A stretch of DNA of 64,000 nucleotides from Secundilactobacillus oryzae JCM 18671 (lineage in GTDB: Bacteria; Bacillota; Bacilli; Lactobacillales; Lactobacillaceae), in NCBI RefSeq assembly GCF_000740055.1, contig NZ_BBJM01000002.1:36140-100139 (forward strand). The letters run 5' to 3'. The notes below the pieces were generated by a model. The model was given only the letters and a program-made list of their open reading frames with translations. It was not told the DNA's origin and made no database searches. A program made the position numbers and the translations under genes. Below, one piece after another: positions 35,441 to 44,926 of this stretch (within the stretch, counting starts at the first letter, position 1; each line of letters opens with the position of its first letter).

Positions 35441-37693
35441 TTATTTGAGTTCGACTTTGGTTCCATCGAGATCGACCGTAATTGGGTCCCCCTCAAGCAG
35501 GTTCAACTTTGTTCCAGTTTGATCAACCGTAATTTCAATGAGGCGACCACGGAACAATTGACGGAATTCGTATGACGTCCACTTCTTAGGCAAGAATGGT
35601 GCATAGTGTAACTCGCCGTCACGAACGCGCATACCAGCAAAGCCGTGAACAATGGCTAACCAGCCACCGGTCATCGCAGTGATGTGAAGGCCGTCATCCG
35701 TATCGTTGTTGTAGTTGTCCAAATCAAGTCGTGATGTCCGCTCGTTTAATTCGACCGCTTTATCCTCGTAGTGAAGGTCAGCTGCAAGAATAGCGTGAAT
35801 TGAGGCAGACAAGCTTGATTCGTGAACGGTTAGTGGTTCATAGAAGTCAAAGTTGGCCTTCTTTTGTTCTGGTGTAAAGTCATCGATAAAGTCCCAAATT
35901 CCTTGGAGAACATCCGCCTGTTTGATGTATGGCGAACGCAGAATTTTATCCCATGACCAGTGTTGGTTCAATGGTAATTCTTCCTTTGGTAATGAGCTAA
36001 CTGGTTCGATGTCTTTATCCAAGAAACCATCGTGTTGGACAAAGATACCTAATTCCTTGTCTTCTGGCAAGTAGAAACGATCAACGATATCTTGCCATTT
36101 AGCTTTTTCCTCATCAGTGACGTTCAGCTTCTTTAAAACATCAGCATTGGCGTCAGGCAAAATTTCGAGCGTGTACTGCAACGTCCATTTGGCCAGCAAG
36201 TTGGTATACCAGTTGTTGTCGACGTTGTTTTCGTACTCGTCAGGGCCTGTGACACCGTGCATCATATACTTACCGTTACGTTTTGAGAAGTGAACCCGGT
36301 CTGCCCAGAATCGTGAAATCTGAGTAAGCACTTCGGCCCCTTCGTTTTGAACGTAAGACTTGTCACCAGTGTAGTTGGTGTAGTTGTAAATCGCATAGGC
36401 GATGTCACCATTTCGGTGAATTTCTTCAAAAGTGATTTCCCACTCATTGTGAGATTCAATTCCATCGAACGTAACCATTGGATACAGGGCACCCTTGAGG
36501 CCTTGCTCCCGTGCATTATGGAAAGCACCGTCAAGTTGTTGGTAACGATACTTCAGTAATTGTTTGGCAACACCTGGATCGGTTACGCCAAGGTAAACTG
36601 GGAATGCAAAAGCTTCTGTATCCCAGTAAGTGGCACCACCGTATTTTTCACCAGTGAAGCCCTTAGGCCCGATATTCAAGCGTGAATCTTCGCCATAGTA
36701 AGTTGAGAAGAGTTGGAATAAGTTAAAACGAATCCCTTGTTGGGCATCTTCATCCCCAACAATTTTGACGTCAGAAATATCCCAACGCTTGGCCCAGACA
36801 GCTTTATGCTCATTGAACAAATCGCTGTATGTTTTGGTAGCCAACTCTTTTTCTAATTCCGCTAAGCGAGCTTCAAGATCAGCTTGCTTTGAAAAATCAC
36901 GCGAGGTCACAACCAGCGTCCGTTTTTGAATGACGGCTTGTTGACCAGCTGCTAGTGAACCGACAAAATTGTTAGTTGCAGCAGTTATCGTTTGTTCGGC
37001 AGTAGTGGGCTGGAAGTCCGTCACAACAGTGGATAAAGCACCAACTGTAAATTGTGGCGTGCCGAAATCATTTGGCTTCGTTTCTGCAATGATTTCAGCG
37101 GAAGTATCAGTATGATCAACTTTCAAAACATCCCAGAATTTTTCATCATAGTTAGCGTCTTCATTTTTGACATCGGCATCGACAGCAGAACTGAATTCAA
37201 TTTTGGCATCCGTCGTTCCAACGTTTTTGAAGATCATTCCTTGGACAACTAATTCCTTGGTTGCCGCACTGATATAACGTTCAAAAGCAATATTCACTTT
37301 GGCGCCACCCTTTTCAACGGTGAAAGACCGTTCAAGGACAGCCTGTTGCATGTCTAAATCTAAGTGGAAATCGCTCACCTTGTCTTTAGCAAGGTCAACA
37401 GTTTCGCCGTTAATTTTAATGTGGACTTTAATGAAGTTGACTGCGTTGATGACCTTCCCAAAATACTTAGGATAGCCATTCTTCCACCAACCGACACGGG
37501 TCTTGTCTGGGAACCAGACGCCACCAATGTAGATACCGGGAAGTGAGTCGCCACTGTAGTCTTCTTCGAAGAAGCCCCGCATACCGAGGTTTCCGTTTCC
37601 AAGACTGGTCATTGATTCTTGTAATCGTTTATCGTCTGGATTTAAGGTCGTGGTCGTAACGTGCCACGGTGAGACATCAAATATTCGTTTCAT
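35441..37693 (-). CDS. mapA: Maltose phosphorylase (GH65)
   Basis: A 750-residue inverting phosphorylase splitting maltose with phosphate into beta-glucose 1-phosphate and glucose. This saves one ATP and is typical of heterofermentative lactobacilli. It has an N-terminal beta-sandwich, an (alpha/alpha)6 barrel from about 300 and a small C-terminal domain. The general acid Glu lies in the HGVTGPDEYENNVDNN region (about residue 485), and phosphate-binding His/Ser-Ser are in LTVHESSLS. Context (pgmB, galM, sugar transporter) supports maltose over trehalose or kojibiose. Confidence 0.95.
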   Translation of the reverse strand: MKRIFDVSPWHVTTTTLNPDDKRLQESMTSLGNGNLGMRGFFEEDYSGDSLPGIYIGGVWFPDKTRVGWWKNGYPKYFGKVINAVNFIKVHIKINGETVDLAKDKVSDFHLDLDMQQAVLERSFTVEKGGAKVNIAFERYISAATKELVVQGMIFKNVGTTDAKIEFSSAVDADVKNEDANYDEKFWDVLKVDHTDTSAEIIAETKPNDFGTPQFTVGALSTVVTDFQPTTAEQTITAATNNFVGSLAAGQQAVIQKRTLVVTSRDFSKQADLEARLAELEKELATKTYSDLFNEHKAVWAKRWDISDVKIVGDEDAQQGIRFNLFQLFSTYYGEDSRLNIGPKGFTGEKYGGATYWDTEAFAFPVYLGVTDPGVAKQLLKYRYQQLDGAFHNAREQGLKGALYPMVTFDGIESHNEWEITFEEIHRNGDIAYAIYNYTNYTGDKSYVQNEGAEVLTQISRFWADRVHFSKRNGKYMMHGVTGPDEYENNVDNNWYTNLLAKWTLQYTLEILPDANADVLKKLNVTDEEKAKWQDIVDRFYLPEDKELGIFVQHDGFLDKDIEPVSSLPKEELPLNQHWSWDKILRSPYIKQADVLQGIWDFIDDFTPEQKKANFDFYEPLTVHESSLSASIHAILAADLHYEDKAVELNERTSRLDLDNYNNDTDDGLHITAMTGGWLAIVHGFAGMRVRDGELHYAPFLPKKWTSYEFRQLFRGRLIEITVDQTGTKLNLLEGDPITVDLDGTKVELK

Positions 37694-37717
37694 TATTCAG
37701 ACTCCTTTAAGGTTGTT

Positions 37718-39085
37718 TTAGGCAAAGACTTCTTTAACTGTTGAAACTGATAAGGCACCGACGAACATTAAAATTCCTGATAAGAGAATCATGGCTGGCA
37801 TTGATGAGCCCATTAATGGGAAAATAGCGAAACTCAATACTGAAGCCACAATTTGTGGTAAACAAATGCTTCCGTTGAATAGACCAAGGTATGAACCCAT
37901 GTTGGCACCAGAAAGGGCATTCGTTAAGATGGTGAATGGGAACATCATCATGGCAGCCCATGAAATCCCGATTAAGATGAATGATAAAACGAGAACCCAT
38001 TGACTGTGAACCACAAAGACTGAGCCAAAACCGATAGCCCCAAGAATCAAACTAGTAGCGTACATTGGCTTGTGCTTGTCGTTTGGTACCTTTGCTAAAA
38101 CAAGTGACCAAACCACAGCGGCTAAAGCATAAATAGCGGATAGAACGCCAAACCAGTTAGCACCTGCTTGGTAGCCAGCTGATGTTGGATCAACTGCGTT
38201 CCAAACGTTCTTGGCAACTGCACCAGCACCGTATGTCCAGAGGTATTGGAAGGCCATCCAGCAGAAGAATTGAACAAGCGTCAGTGTCCAGAAGGCTTTT
38301 GGTGCACGCTTGAGTAACGTACCAAGACCAACTTTTTCGTTAGCCTCTTCTTCAGTAATGCCATGGTAAGCATTGTACTCTGCTGGTGTGTATTCTTTAA
38401 CTCTCAGAATGGTGAAGGCACTACAGATAACTAACAAAACGGCACCCACGTAAAATGAGTAAACCACTGAATCAGGAACTACGCCTTTTGGTGCAACGTT
38501 GGCAACACCGATAGCGGTTAATAAGAATGGGAAAATAGCTGCAAGTACTGAACCACTGTTTGATAAGAAACTTTGGATTGAGTAAGCGAAACCTTTTTGT
38601 TCATCGTTCACCATGTCCCCAACCATCATCTTGAAGGGTTGCATAGCCACGTTAGAAGATAAATCCATGAATAGGATGGTAATGGCACCGAACCATAATG
38701 CGGCAAGTGAGCCATAACCGAAACCGAAACTACCTGAATTAGGTAAAAGAATCATGACGATAACGGCAACTAACGAGCCACCCAAGAGATAAGGTAACCG
38801 ACGACCAATTTTAGGCATCCAAGTTTTATCTGAATAATAGCCGATTAATGGTTGCACCACTAAACCTGCTAATGGTGGCAAAATAAAGAAGAAACCTAAC
38901 TTCGTTGGATCTGCACCCAGCGTTTGAAAAATCCGACCCATGCTAGAACTTTGTAACGAGAACGCTATTTGAACACCGAAGAACCCGAAACTAATCATCC
39001 AAATTGTTGCAACGGATAACTTGGGCATTGGCTTTGTCTTTGGCTTTGTCGCCGTGTTGCCTAAATCAGTTGTTGTGCTTTCCAT
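37718..39085 (-). CDS. MFS sugar (maltose) transporter
   Basis: A 455-residue 12-helix carrier of the SLC45/GPH-like sugar:proton symporter group. Family landmarks are FSLQSSSMGRIFQTLGAD, GFFFILPPLAGLVVQPLIG and the short loop YYSDKTW, with DLSSNVAMQPFKMMVGD in helix 4-5. First gene of the maltose operon and so most likely the maltose importer. It is clearly paralogous to the carrier at 48101-49450. The leader contains the operator and cre described separately. Confidence 0.9.
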   Translation of the reverse strand: MESTTTDLGNTATKPKTKPMPKLSVATIWMISFGFFGVQIAFSLQSSSMGRIFQTLGADPTKLGFFFILPPLAGLVVQPLIGYYSDKTWMPKIGRRLPYLLGGSLVAVIVMILLPNSGSFGFGYGSLAALWFGAITILFMDLSSNVAMQPFKMMVGDMVNDEQKGFAYSIQSFLSNSGSVLAAIFPFLLTAIGVANVAPKGVVPDSVVYSFYVGAVLLVICSAFTILRVKEYTPAEYNAYHGITEEEANEKVGLGTLLKRAPKAFWTLTLVQFFCWMAFQYLWTYGAGAVAKNVWNAVDPTSAGYQAGANWFGVLSAIYALAAVVWSLVLAKVPNDKHKPMYATSLILGAIGFGSVFVVHSQWVLVLSFILIGISWAAMMMFPFTILTNALSGANMGSYLGLFNGSICLPQIVASVLSFAIFPLMGSSMPAMILLSGILMFVGALSVSTVKEVFA

Positions 39086-39126
39086 GACCTGTCACTCCCT
39101 ATATTTTATCTTGATTCGATTACTGT

Positions 39127-39141
39127 AAGCGCTTTACATTT
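39127..39141 (-). promoter_or_regulatory. cre-like site in maltose operon leader
   Basis: TGTAAGCGCTTTACA-type near-palindrome just downstream of the -10 box. It matches the CcpA site except for one extra T, so carbon catabolite repression of the maltose operon is likely. Confidence 0.65.
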
Positions 39142-39144
39142 TTG

Positions 39145-39173
39145 ATTATAAACTAAATGATTCATTTGTGCAA
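39145..39173 (-). promoter_or_regulatory. Promoter of the maltose operon
   Basis: TTGCAC at 39168-39173 and a perfect TATAAT at 39145-39150 with a 17-nt spacer on the minus strand. The -35 overlaps the LacI-type operator and the cre lies just after the -10. Confidence 0.82.
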
Positions 39174-39186
39174 GCGATTGCACAAA
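39165..39186. promoter_or_regulatory. LacI-family operator of the maltose operon
   Basis: Near-perfect 22-bp inverted repeat (half-site TTTGTGCAA, centre GCGA) with the central CG typical of LacI-family sites. It covers the -35 box. The regulator at 43685-44641 is the best candidate to bind it. Confidence 0.68.
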
Positions 39187-39245
39187 ATTAATGCAAACAA
39201 AAATCCGGGGGTTGGCCCGGATCTTTGTGTACTCGTTTATTCAGT

Positions 39246-41213
39246 TTAGCGTTCTACCAAGCGATAGTAAACCTTGGCCGTGAGTTGATAAACAATAAAG
39301 TAAATGATCATAAATCCAACCGCAGAAGCCACCGTTGTTCCAATAATTAAAGCCGTATTGGACAAACCAAACAGTAGCAACAAACTTTTGATAAACGGAA
39401 AGGCAAACGTCAAATGCACTGCTGCCACCGCAATTGGAAAGAAGAAGACAATCAGAATCTGACTGTGAATGACCCGTTTAACGAAGTCGTGGTCCATCCC
39501 CACCTTCTGCAAAATATTGAAACGAATCTTGTCGTCTAACCCTTCTGAGATTTGTTTGTAGTAGATAATCAGTGCTGTGGCTAAAATGAAAGCCAAGCCA
39601 AAGATTAGCCCTAGAAATAAGAAGCCCCCAATGAGTACGCTACTAGATTTCTTGTAGTCATCCTTGATATCTAGGCGGGCAAGACCGCCGTTTGTCTGCT
39701 TGGAAACGGCTTGCTTCAAGTCTTCATTAAATGCTGTTCGCACTTTCGGATCCTTCGTCGCCACATTAAATACCGTTGTTTTCACCATCTGGCGGTAATA
39801 GGCATCCTGTTTCCGCCCAAAGTTTTGTGCCAAGACTTGATTCAAAACCGTTGTATTCGGCATCACCACAATCAAGGTGTCAACGGGCGTTAACGCCTGT
39901 TTGAAATGCGGTAAAGAGTGAATCTGTTGCTTGATATCAAAGCGTTGCTTACCAATCGTTAAAACTTGGTCGTCGTATTTGCCTGCTAATTCATACGTTA
40001 TCACTTGGTGCGGATTTAGTTTGGCAAAGCGACCCGTCACCCGCTCATACTCAGCGGCCGTCATCAGTCTTAACATGACCGGACGGCGGGATTTGGTACG
40101 ATTAACTGAGACTAATCGATTGCCTTCATGAATGAGTGGTAAATCGGTCGTTGAAACCAAATTCTGTTGATTGGTCACCTCAATATCATACTTTTCACGA
40201 ACCTGCTCAATCGCTTTAGTGGTCGCCTTATCGTCCACTGCGGCCGAAATCGTCACATCGTATGGGTAGCGGTCACGGAGCATATCCTGTTGGCCCACGT
40301 ACAAACTAATGGTTATCGCCAGGGTCACCAGAACCATCGTCGATAAAATGGCGATTGATGCCAGTCCAGCGGCATTTTGTTTCATGCGGTAAATCATGTT
40401 TGAAACCGAAATAAAGTGATTCGCTTTGTAATAGTAGTTTGGTCGTTTCTTCAAGAATTTGAGTAACGTCACGCTACCGGCCATAAAGAGCGCATAGGTA
40501 CCCAAAATGACCAATAGAATAGCAAAGAAAAACAATATAATGGCTTCAACCGGGTTATTAATCGTCACCGCCCAGTAGTAACCAACGCCTAGACTGACAA
40601 ATGCCACAATCGTCATCAGCCAGTGCGATTTAGGCACACGCTCACCGGAGCGATTGCTATGCAGTAAATTGACCGGATTCATGCGATGAATTTGCCAAGC
40701 ATTCAATAAAAACTGGACCAAGCTGATGGCCACAAAGATGGCAATAACGATTAAAAGTCCCAAACCAGAAATAGAAAAGGTAAAGGTCGCTGTAGCGCCA
40801 ATAATTTTGCGCAAAATCAAAAAGCTGAGTTTGGCAAATACTAAGCCAGTCAGCAATCCACCCAACATGGTCAGGGCAAACGTCAATAGATTTTCGAAGG
40901 CTACCATTCGGTAAAGCTCCCGTTTTCCCAAACCCAAGACGTTGTAGAGACCAAATTCCTTCGTTCGCTGCTTTAATAGAAAACTATTCGTGTAAATTGA
41001 AAAAATGATGGAAAAAATGATGACGATGATCGCGCCTAAATTAAAAATGATGATCGCCTCATCCGCGCCATACAGCTTCTTCATTCCCGGGTTCCGTACC
41101 ACCAGTTGGGTAACGGTGTTAAGTGCCACCAGAAAAATCATCGAAAAGTAGAAAGGCAGGTAGGTGCGATTATTTTTACGCAAGTTTTGCGCAGCTAGTT
41201 TCAGTAAAAACAC
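39246..41213 (-). CDS. BceB-type ABC transporter permease (antimicrobial peptide resistance)
   Basis: A 655-residue permease with the BceB layout. There are about ten membrane helices, with two FtsX-like regions at residues about 15-270 and 520-655, and one large extracytoplasmic domain at about 320-510. Such pumps free lipid II cycle intermediates from peptide antibiotics such as bacitracin or nisin and also act as the sensor for their two-component system. The gene follows bceA by 2 nt. Confidence 0.9.
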   Translation of the reverse strand: MFLLKLAAQNLRKNNRTYLPFYFSMIFLVALNTVTQLVVRNPGMKKLYGADEAIIIFNLGAIIVIIFSIIFSIYTNSFLLKQRTKEFGLYNVLGLGKRELYRMVAFENLLTFALTMLGGLLTGLVFAKLSFLILRKIIGATATFTFSISGLGLLIVIAIFVAISLVQFLLNAWQIHRMNPVNLLHSNRSGERVPKSHWLMTIVAFVSLGVGYYWAVTINNPVEAIILFFFAILLVILGTYALFMAGSVTLLKFLKKRPNYYYKANHFISVSNMIYRMKQNAAGLASIAILSTMVLVTLAITISLYVGQQDMLRDRYPYDVTISAAVDDKATTKAIEQVREKYDIEVTNQQNLVSTTDLPLIHEGNRLVSVNRTKSRRPVMLRLMTAAEYERVTGRFAKLNPHQVITYELAGKYDDQVLTIGKQRFDIKQQIHSLPHFKQALTPVDTLIVVMPNTTVLNQVLAQNFGRKQDAYYRQMVKTTVFNVATKDPKVRTAFNEDLKQAVSKQTNGGLARLDIKDDYKKSSSVLIGGFLFLGLIFGLAFILATALIIYYKQISEGLDDKIRFNILQKVGMDHDFVKRVIHSQILIVFFFPIAVAAVHLTFAFPFIKSLLLLFGLSNTALIIGTTVASAVGFMIIYFIVYQLTAKVYYRLVER

Positions 41214-41215
41214 GC

Positions 41216-41974
41216 CTATCCCTCCTTCGCCAGCAAGACCGTCATGGTTTGGTTGATGGTTTCCAGAAATTCTTGATTTGTCTTGTCGCCCTTATAAAGC
41301 TGATGGCAAACAACACCATCCTTAATAAACAGCACCCGTTTAGCATGGCTGGCAGTAACCGAACTGTGCGTCACCATCAAAATCGTTTGGGCTTGCTGGT
41401 TAATCTGATCAAAAACATCCAGCAACTGGCCTGTCGTCTTTGAGTCAAGCGCTCCCGTTGGTTCATCCGCCAACAGTAAGTCTGGTTTAGTAATGATTGC
41501 TCGGGCAACGGCAACTCGTTGTTGCTGACCACCGGATAATTCATACGGATATTTTTCCAATAAATCGCTAATTCCCAATGGCGTTGCAACAGCCGTCACT
41601 TTCACCATCATCTCACTAACCTTTTCCTGCGATAAAACCAGCGGTAATAAAATATTGTCCTTCACTGAGAATGTGTCCAACAAGTTAAAATCCTGGAAAA
41701 CAAATCCTAAGTGTTCACGACGAAAGGCCGCAGTGTTTTTCTCGGTTACGTTACCGAGGTCTTCACCATTAATTTTGACCGTCCCCGATGTCGGTTGGTC
41801 CAGTGTGGCTAGAATATTGAGTAGGGTACTCTTCCCAGACCCTGATTCTCCCATGATGGCGACATATTCACCCGGTTGCACTTCTAGTTCAATATCCGAT
41901 AACGCTTCGATTGATAGGCTGCTTCGGCGACTTTGGTAGATTTTTTTAAGGTGTTTCACTTCTAACATGTTCAT
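41216..41974 (-). CDS. BceA-type ABC transporter ATP-binding protein
   Basis: A 252-residue MacB-like ATPase. Walker A GESGSGKST (about 39-47), LSGGQQQRVAVARAI, Walker B LLLADEPTGALD and the H-loop MVTHS are intact. AGGAGG precedes the ATG. Partner of the downstream permease; its transcription is expected to depend on the response regulator encoded upstream. Confidence 0.93.
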   Translation of the reverse strand: MNMLEVKHLKKIYQSRRSSLSIEALSDIELEVQPGEYVAIMGESGSGKSTLLNILATLDQPTSGTVKINGEDLGNVTEKNTAAFRREHLGFVFQDFNLLDTFSVKDNILLPLVLSQEKVSEMMVKVTAVATPLGISDLLEKYPYELSGGQQQRVAVARAIITKPDLLLADEPTGALDSKTTGQLLDVFDQINQQAQTILMVTHSSVTASHAKRVLFIKDGVVCHQLYKGDKTNQEFLETINQTMTVLLAKEG

Positions 41975-42040
41975 GCTGTTTCCTCCTCAAACTGATATCT
42001 TGAATTCATCATAAGGTCCTGCTCCCTAAATGCCTACTTA

Positions 42041-42081
42041 CAAAACAAGAGCCAGCCTTACAGAATTGTAAGGTTGGCTTA
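42041..42081 (-). terminator. Terminator between kinase remnant and bceAB
   Basis: AAGCCAACCTTACA / TGTAAGGCTGGCTC-type stem then TTGTTTT on the minus strand, overlapping the stop codon of the kinase frame. Confidence 0.75.
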
Positions 42082-42910
42082 TTTTTGAATTTCTAATTGA
42101 TCCGAAAAAATAAGTGTTACCGTGGTGCCCACCCGAATCTCGGAAGTGAGGCTCATGTCGACACCAATTTTCTTGGCGATTAAGTTAGACAAGTAAAGGC
42201 CTAAGCCACTTGCCCGTTGGCATTCACGCCCATTGTAGCCGGTAAACCCCTTCTCCATGATTCGCGGTAAATCGTCCTTGCGAATGCCAATCCCGGTATC
42301 CGTTATCTTAAGCGTGCGCTTGCATCACCCGTTTAAGAATTGGCTTAACCTGAACTTCAGTAAAGCGTAAATCCTCATGATCAAAATTCTGCTTAAGGTA
42401 ATTCAGCATAACGCCCAGGTAATCGTTGACCTGAATGAGCTCTGCTTTAATCTCGACCGGGTCAATCTCGGTGCCCGTTTGCGTGGCCAAATCCATAGCG
42501 GCCAATGGGGTTTTAATTTGATGTAACCAGAGACCGAAGTCGTTTAAAAGATCTGTTCGCAACGCGACAAATTGCTCGTTTTGCTGATAGTTTTGCGCTA
42601 ATAGCGTCTGAATGAGTGTTTGGTAGTCTTGTTCCGTTTGATTGGCCGGTTTCGGCAAATTCAAATGGGTTTCTCCACTAAAACTCGCCCGCTTCACAAA
42701 CTCGAGTTGTCGCTGGCGTTTGAGATAACCAGGAAAGCAGAGAAAAAAATCAGCCACTAAAATGAATCCGGCAAACATAAGCGCATCCCAGTAGATGAAA
42801 AGATCTAAATCATACAGAAAAAAGGTCAGTAAAATGAGTGTTAGCATGATGATAAATAGAAGATAGAGTTTTCGTTGGCGACCTAAATAGCCGCGAATCA
42901 GTTATCCCAT
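42079..42910 (-). pseudogene. BceS-type sensor histidine kinase, broken by a nonsense codon and an internal frameshifting deletion
   Basis: The start ATG at 42910 overlaps the response-regulator stop (TAATG) and has GAGGCGG 7 nt upstream, but codon 3 is TAA (42902-42904). The following frame encodes two short membrane helices and the phosphoacceptor motif DFGLWLHQIKTP (about residue 128), and ends at 42308 after VKPILKRVMQ. The remaining ATPase motifs (LKITDTGIGI, GFTGYNG, SGLGLYLSNLIAKK) continue in another frame to 42079. About 50-60 residues, including the N-box Asn-x3-K-Y region, are missing at that junction. The kinase cannot be made or be active. Confidence 0.9.
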
Positions 42911-43599
42911 TACTTCACCGCCTCCTCAATCAGGTAACCCTTTCCCTTAACGGTTTGAATGAGGTCGGTGATACCGAAACCAGCCAGTTTGGCTCGTAGC
43001 CTGGTAAGATTCACCGCTAAGGTATTGTTATCGATAAAACTGTCGCTTTGCCAGAGCGCTTCAATAATCGTTTCTTTCGGGACAACGGTGCCGTGACGCT
43101 GCATCAGAGCTAATAAAATTCTGGATTCATTAGGTGAAAGGGTAAGACTTTCTTCCTCGTCCATCCGCTTAATCACGTTTTCCGTTGGTAAAAATTCGTA
43201 CGTCCCAAGCTGATACTTAACGACAGTTTGACCAAAATCATAGCTCCGGCGCAGTAGGGCTTGAATTTTGGCAACCAAAACACTCAAATCAAACGTTTTA
43301 GCGACAAAATCGTCTGCCCCCATGTTCATCGCCATAATTTGATTCATATTTTCGTCCGCAGAAGAAATAAAAATAATCGGCACCTGCGAAACCTTACGAA
43401 TTTCCTGACACCAGTAAAAGCCGTTAAAATAAGGCAGGGAAATATCGATTAGGACCAGATCCGGTTGATTTTCAGTACAATTAGCGAGTACCTCTTGAAA
43501 ATCAGTGGGCGCAAATCCCTCATATTGCCAGCGTTCCAAAAAATGCTGAATTTCAGAAACAATCTTCGCGTCATCTTCCACTATCATAATGCTGGTCAT
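42910..43599 (-). CDS. BceR-type response regulator (OmpR/PhoB family)
   Basis: A 229-residue regulator. The receiver domain has acidic pocket residues in VEDD, phosphoacceptor Asp52 in LIDISLP and a Lys in FVAKTFD. The C-terminal winged helix ends in LAVNLTRLRAKL and VKGKGYLIEE. Start MTSIMIVEDD at 43599 is preferred to a longer frame. It is intact although its kinase is broken, so it may be silent, cross-phosphorylated or work unphosphorylated. Confidence 0.92.
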   Translation of the reverse strand: MTSIMIVEDDAKIVSEIQHFLERWQYEGFAPTDFQEVLANCTENQPDLVLIDISLPYFNGFYWCQEIRKVSQVPIIFISSADENMNQIMAMNMGADDFVAKTFDLSVLVAKIQALLRRSYDFGQTVVKYQLGTYEFLPTENVIKRMDEEESLTLSPNESRILLALMQRHGTVVPKETIIEALWQSDSFIDNNTLAVNLTRLRAKLAGFGITDLIQTVKGKGYLIEEAVK

Positions 43600-43640
43600 C
43601 TTGAGCCCGCCCACTTTATTTGGCACCATCATACCATATG

Positions 43641-43676
43641 AAAAAGAGCGACTCGACCCTGACGGCCAGTCACTCA
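43641..43676 (-). terminator. Terminator after LacI regulator
   Basis: GAGTGACT / AGTCGCTC stem with a 14-nt loop followed by TTTTT on the minus strand. Confidence 0.65.
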
Positions 43677-43684
43677 GTATTTGG

Positions 43685-44641
43685 CTAGATTTTATAATCA
43701 ACAGTTAACTTCTGAACGTCTTTATCCGTAAACAGCAAATCCGCGGCGTTACTACCCAATAATTCCGGTAAAACGTCGACCGTTTGAACGTTTTGTTCCA
43801 ATAAATCATTGATTAACGGACTTCGGTTAAAACAAATCATCGGGAGACGATCCGCGTCTCGCACCTTTCGCCAAATTCTGGTGAAGCGTAGCAACTGAAT
43901 ATCATCCGTCGCAATGACTGCATCGATATCGGCATGCTGACTCAAGAAAACCTCTACCGCCGTTTGTGCCCCACTCTTAGGAAGCTTGAAAACTAGCGGT
44001 TCCAGATCACTTTGTGCCATCGCTTGTTCATAACCATGACGTCGGTTGGCCTCGTATTGCCATTCGTACTCCGACTCTACGAACAACGGTCGCCGAATTC
44101 CCGACTGCTGCAATAGGGAATTCGTCGCGTCCTGCCCTGCCAATAAGTTATCGTTATCGACGTATCGATCTTCCGGATGACCAACCGGTGTCCCAATCAC
44201 CACAAAATCAAGTTGATTATCGCGTAAATAGTCGACAACGGGGTCATCCCCATCGGTATACAACACGATGAATCGTTTGACCTTCGCCTGTTGCACCATT
44301 GCTTTGACGTTATCGAGTACCGCTTTGATGACGGAGCCAATCGCAATTGACAAGACGTAGTGCCGTTTGACTAATTCTTGGTTAATCCCCCGCAACATAT
44401 CAATGTAAAACGGATTTTCGGGTGCCGCACTTTCTACCGTCGGAAAAATCACCCCGACCACGTTGGCTTCACCCCGGGTCAAATTCTTAGCCGTAAAATT
44501 CGGTAAGTAGCCTAAGTCATCTGCAATTTGTTTAATTCGTTCACGGGTCTCCAAACTGATCCGCGGATTGTTATTAAGCGCCCGGGAGGCTGTCGAAACT
44601 GAAACGCCCGCCCGATTGGCGATATCTTTAATCGTTATCAT
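43685..44641 (-). CDS. LacI family regulator (MalR-like)
   Basis: A 318-residue repressor. The HTH (IKDIANRAGVSVSTASRALN) occupies residues 3-22 and the hinge helix lies near 50, followed by a periplasmic-binding-like sensor domain. It resembles maltose-type repressors (MalR) of lactobacilli, although the Bce-like module now separates it from the maltose operon. Target sites of the right type occur at 39165-39186. The ligand is inferred from context only. Confidence 0.85.
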   Translation of the reverse strand: MITIKDIANRAGVSVSTASRALNNNPRISLETRERIKQIADDLGYLPNFTAKNLTRGEANVVGVIFPTVESAAPENPFYIDMLRGINQELVKRHYVLSIAIGSVIKAVLDNVKAMVQQAKVKRFIVLYTDGDDPVVDYLRDNQLDFVVIGTPVGHPEDRYVDNDNLLAGQDATNSLLQQSGIRRPLFVESEYEWQYEANRRHGYEQAMAQSDLEPLVFKLPKSGAQTAVEVFLSQHADIDAVIATDDIQLLRFTRIWRKVRDADRLPMICFNRSPLINDLLEQNVQTVDVLPELLGSNAADLLFTDKDVQKLTVDYKI

Positions 44642-44856
44642 CGCGATTTCCTCGTATCTATATGTTAGTCCACCTTGAATTTTACCACGTTTTCATACGG
44701 TTTCGGAATTTATCGCAGAAATCAAATGACCTGATATAACCATTAATATCGTAAACTATCAAGCTTTGGATAATACTTAACTGGTCAATCTTATACCATT
44801 TGTTCGATATCATTTTGAAAATGCTAATTTTCCGAAAAGGAATTTTAAAATTTTTA

Positions 44857-44870
44857 TGAAAGGGTTTACA
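44857..44870 (+). promoter_or_regulatory. Near-cre site overlapping Fe-ADH promoter
   Basis: TGAAAGGGTTTACA matches the CcpA consensus apart from G for C at the centre, and it covers the -35 box. Confidence 0.4.
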
Positions 44871-44893
44871 AGCCAAAAACGGCAGACTATAGT
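44865..44893 (+). promoter_or_regulatory. Promoter of iron-containing alcohol dehydrogenase gene
   Basis: TTTACA (44865-44870) and TATAGT (44888-44893), 17-nt spacer, about 33 nt before the start codon. Confidence 0.72.
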
Positions 44894-44926
44894 GAAATAG
44901 TAAACAATTACAAGGGGGTTTCTCTG

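Noticed and set aside
35441..37693. Trehalose or kojibiose phosphorylase for the GH65 gene
   Set aside because: The operon with pgmB, galM and a disaccharide symporter is the classic maltose arrangement; I keep maltose as the call.
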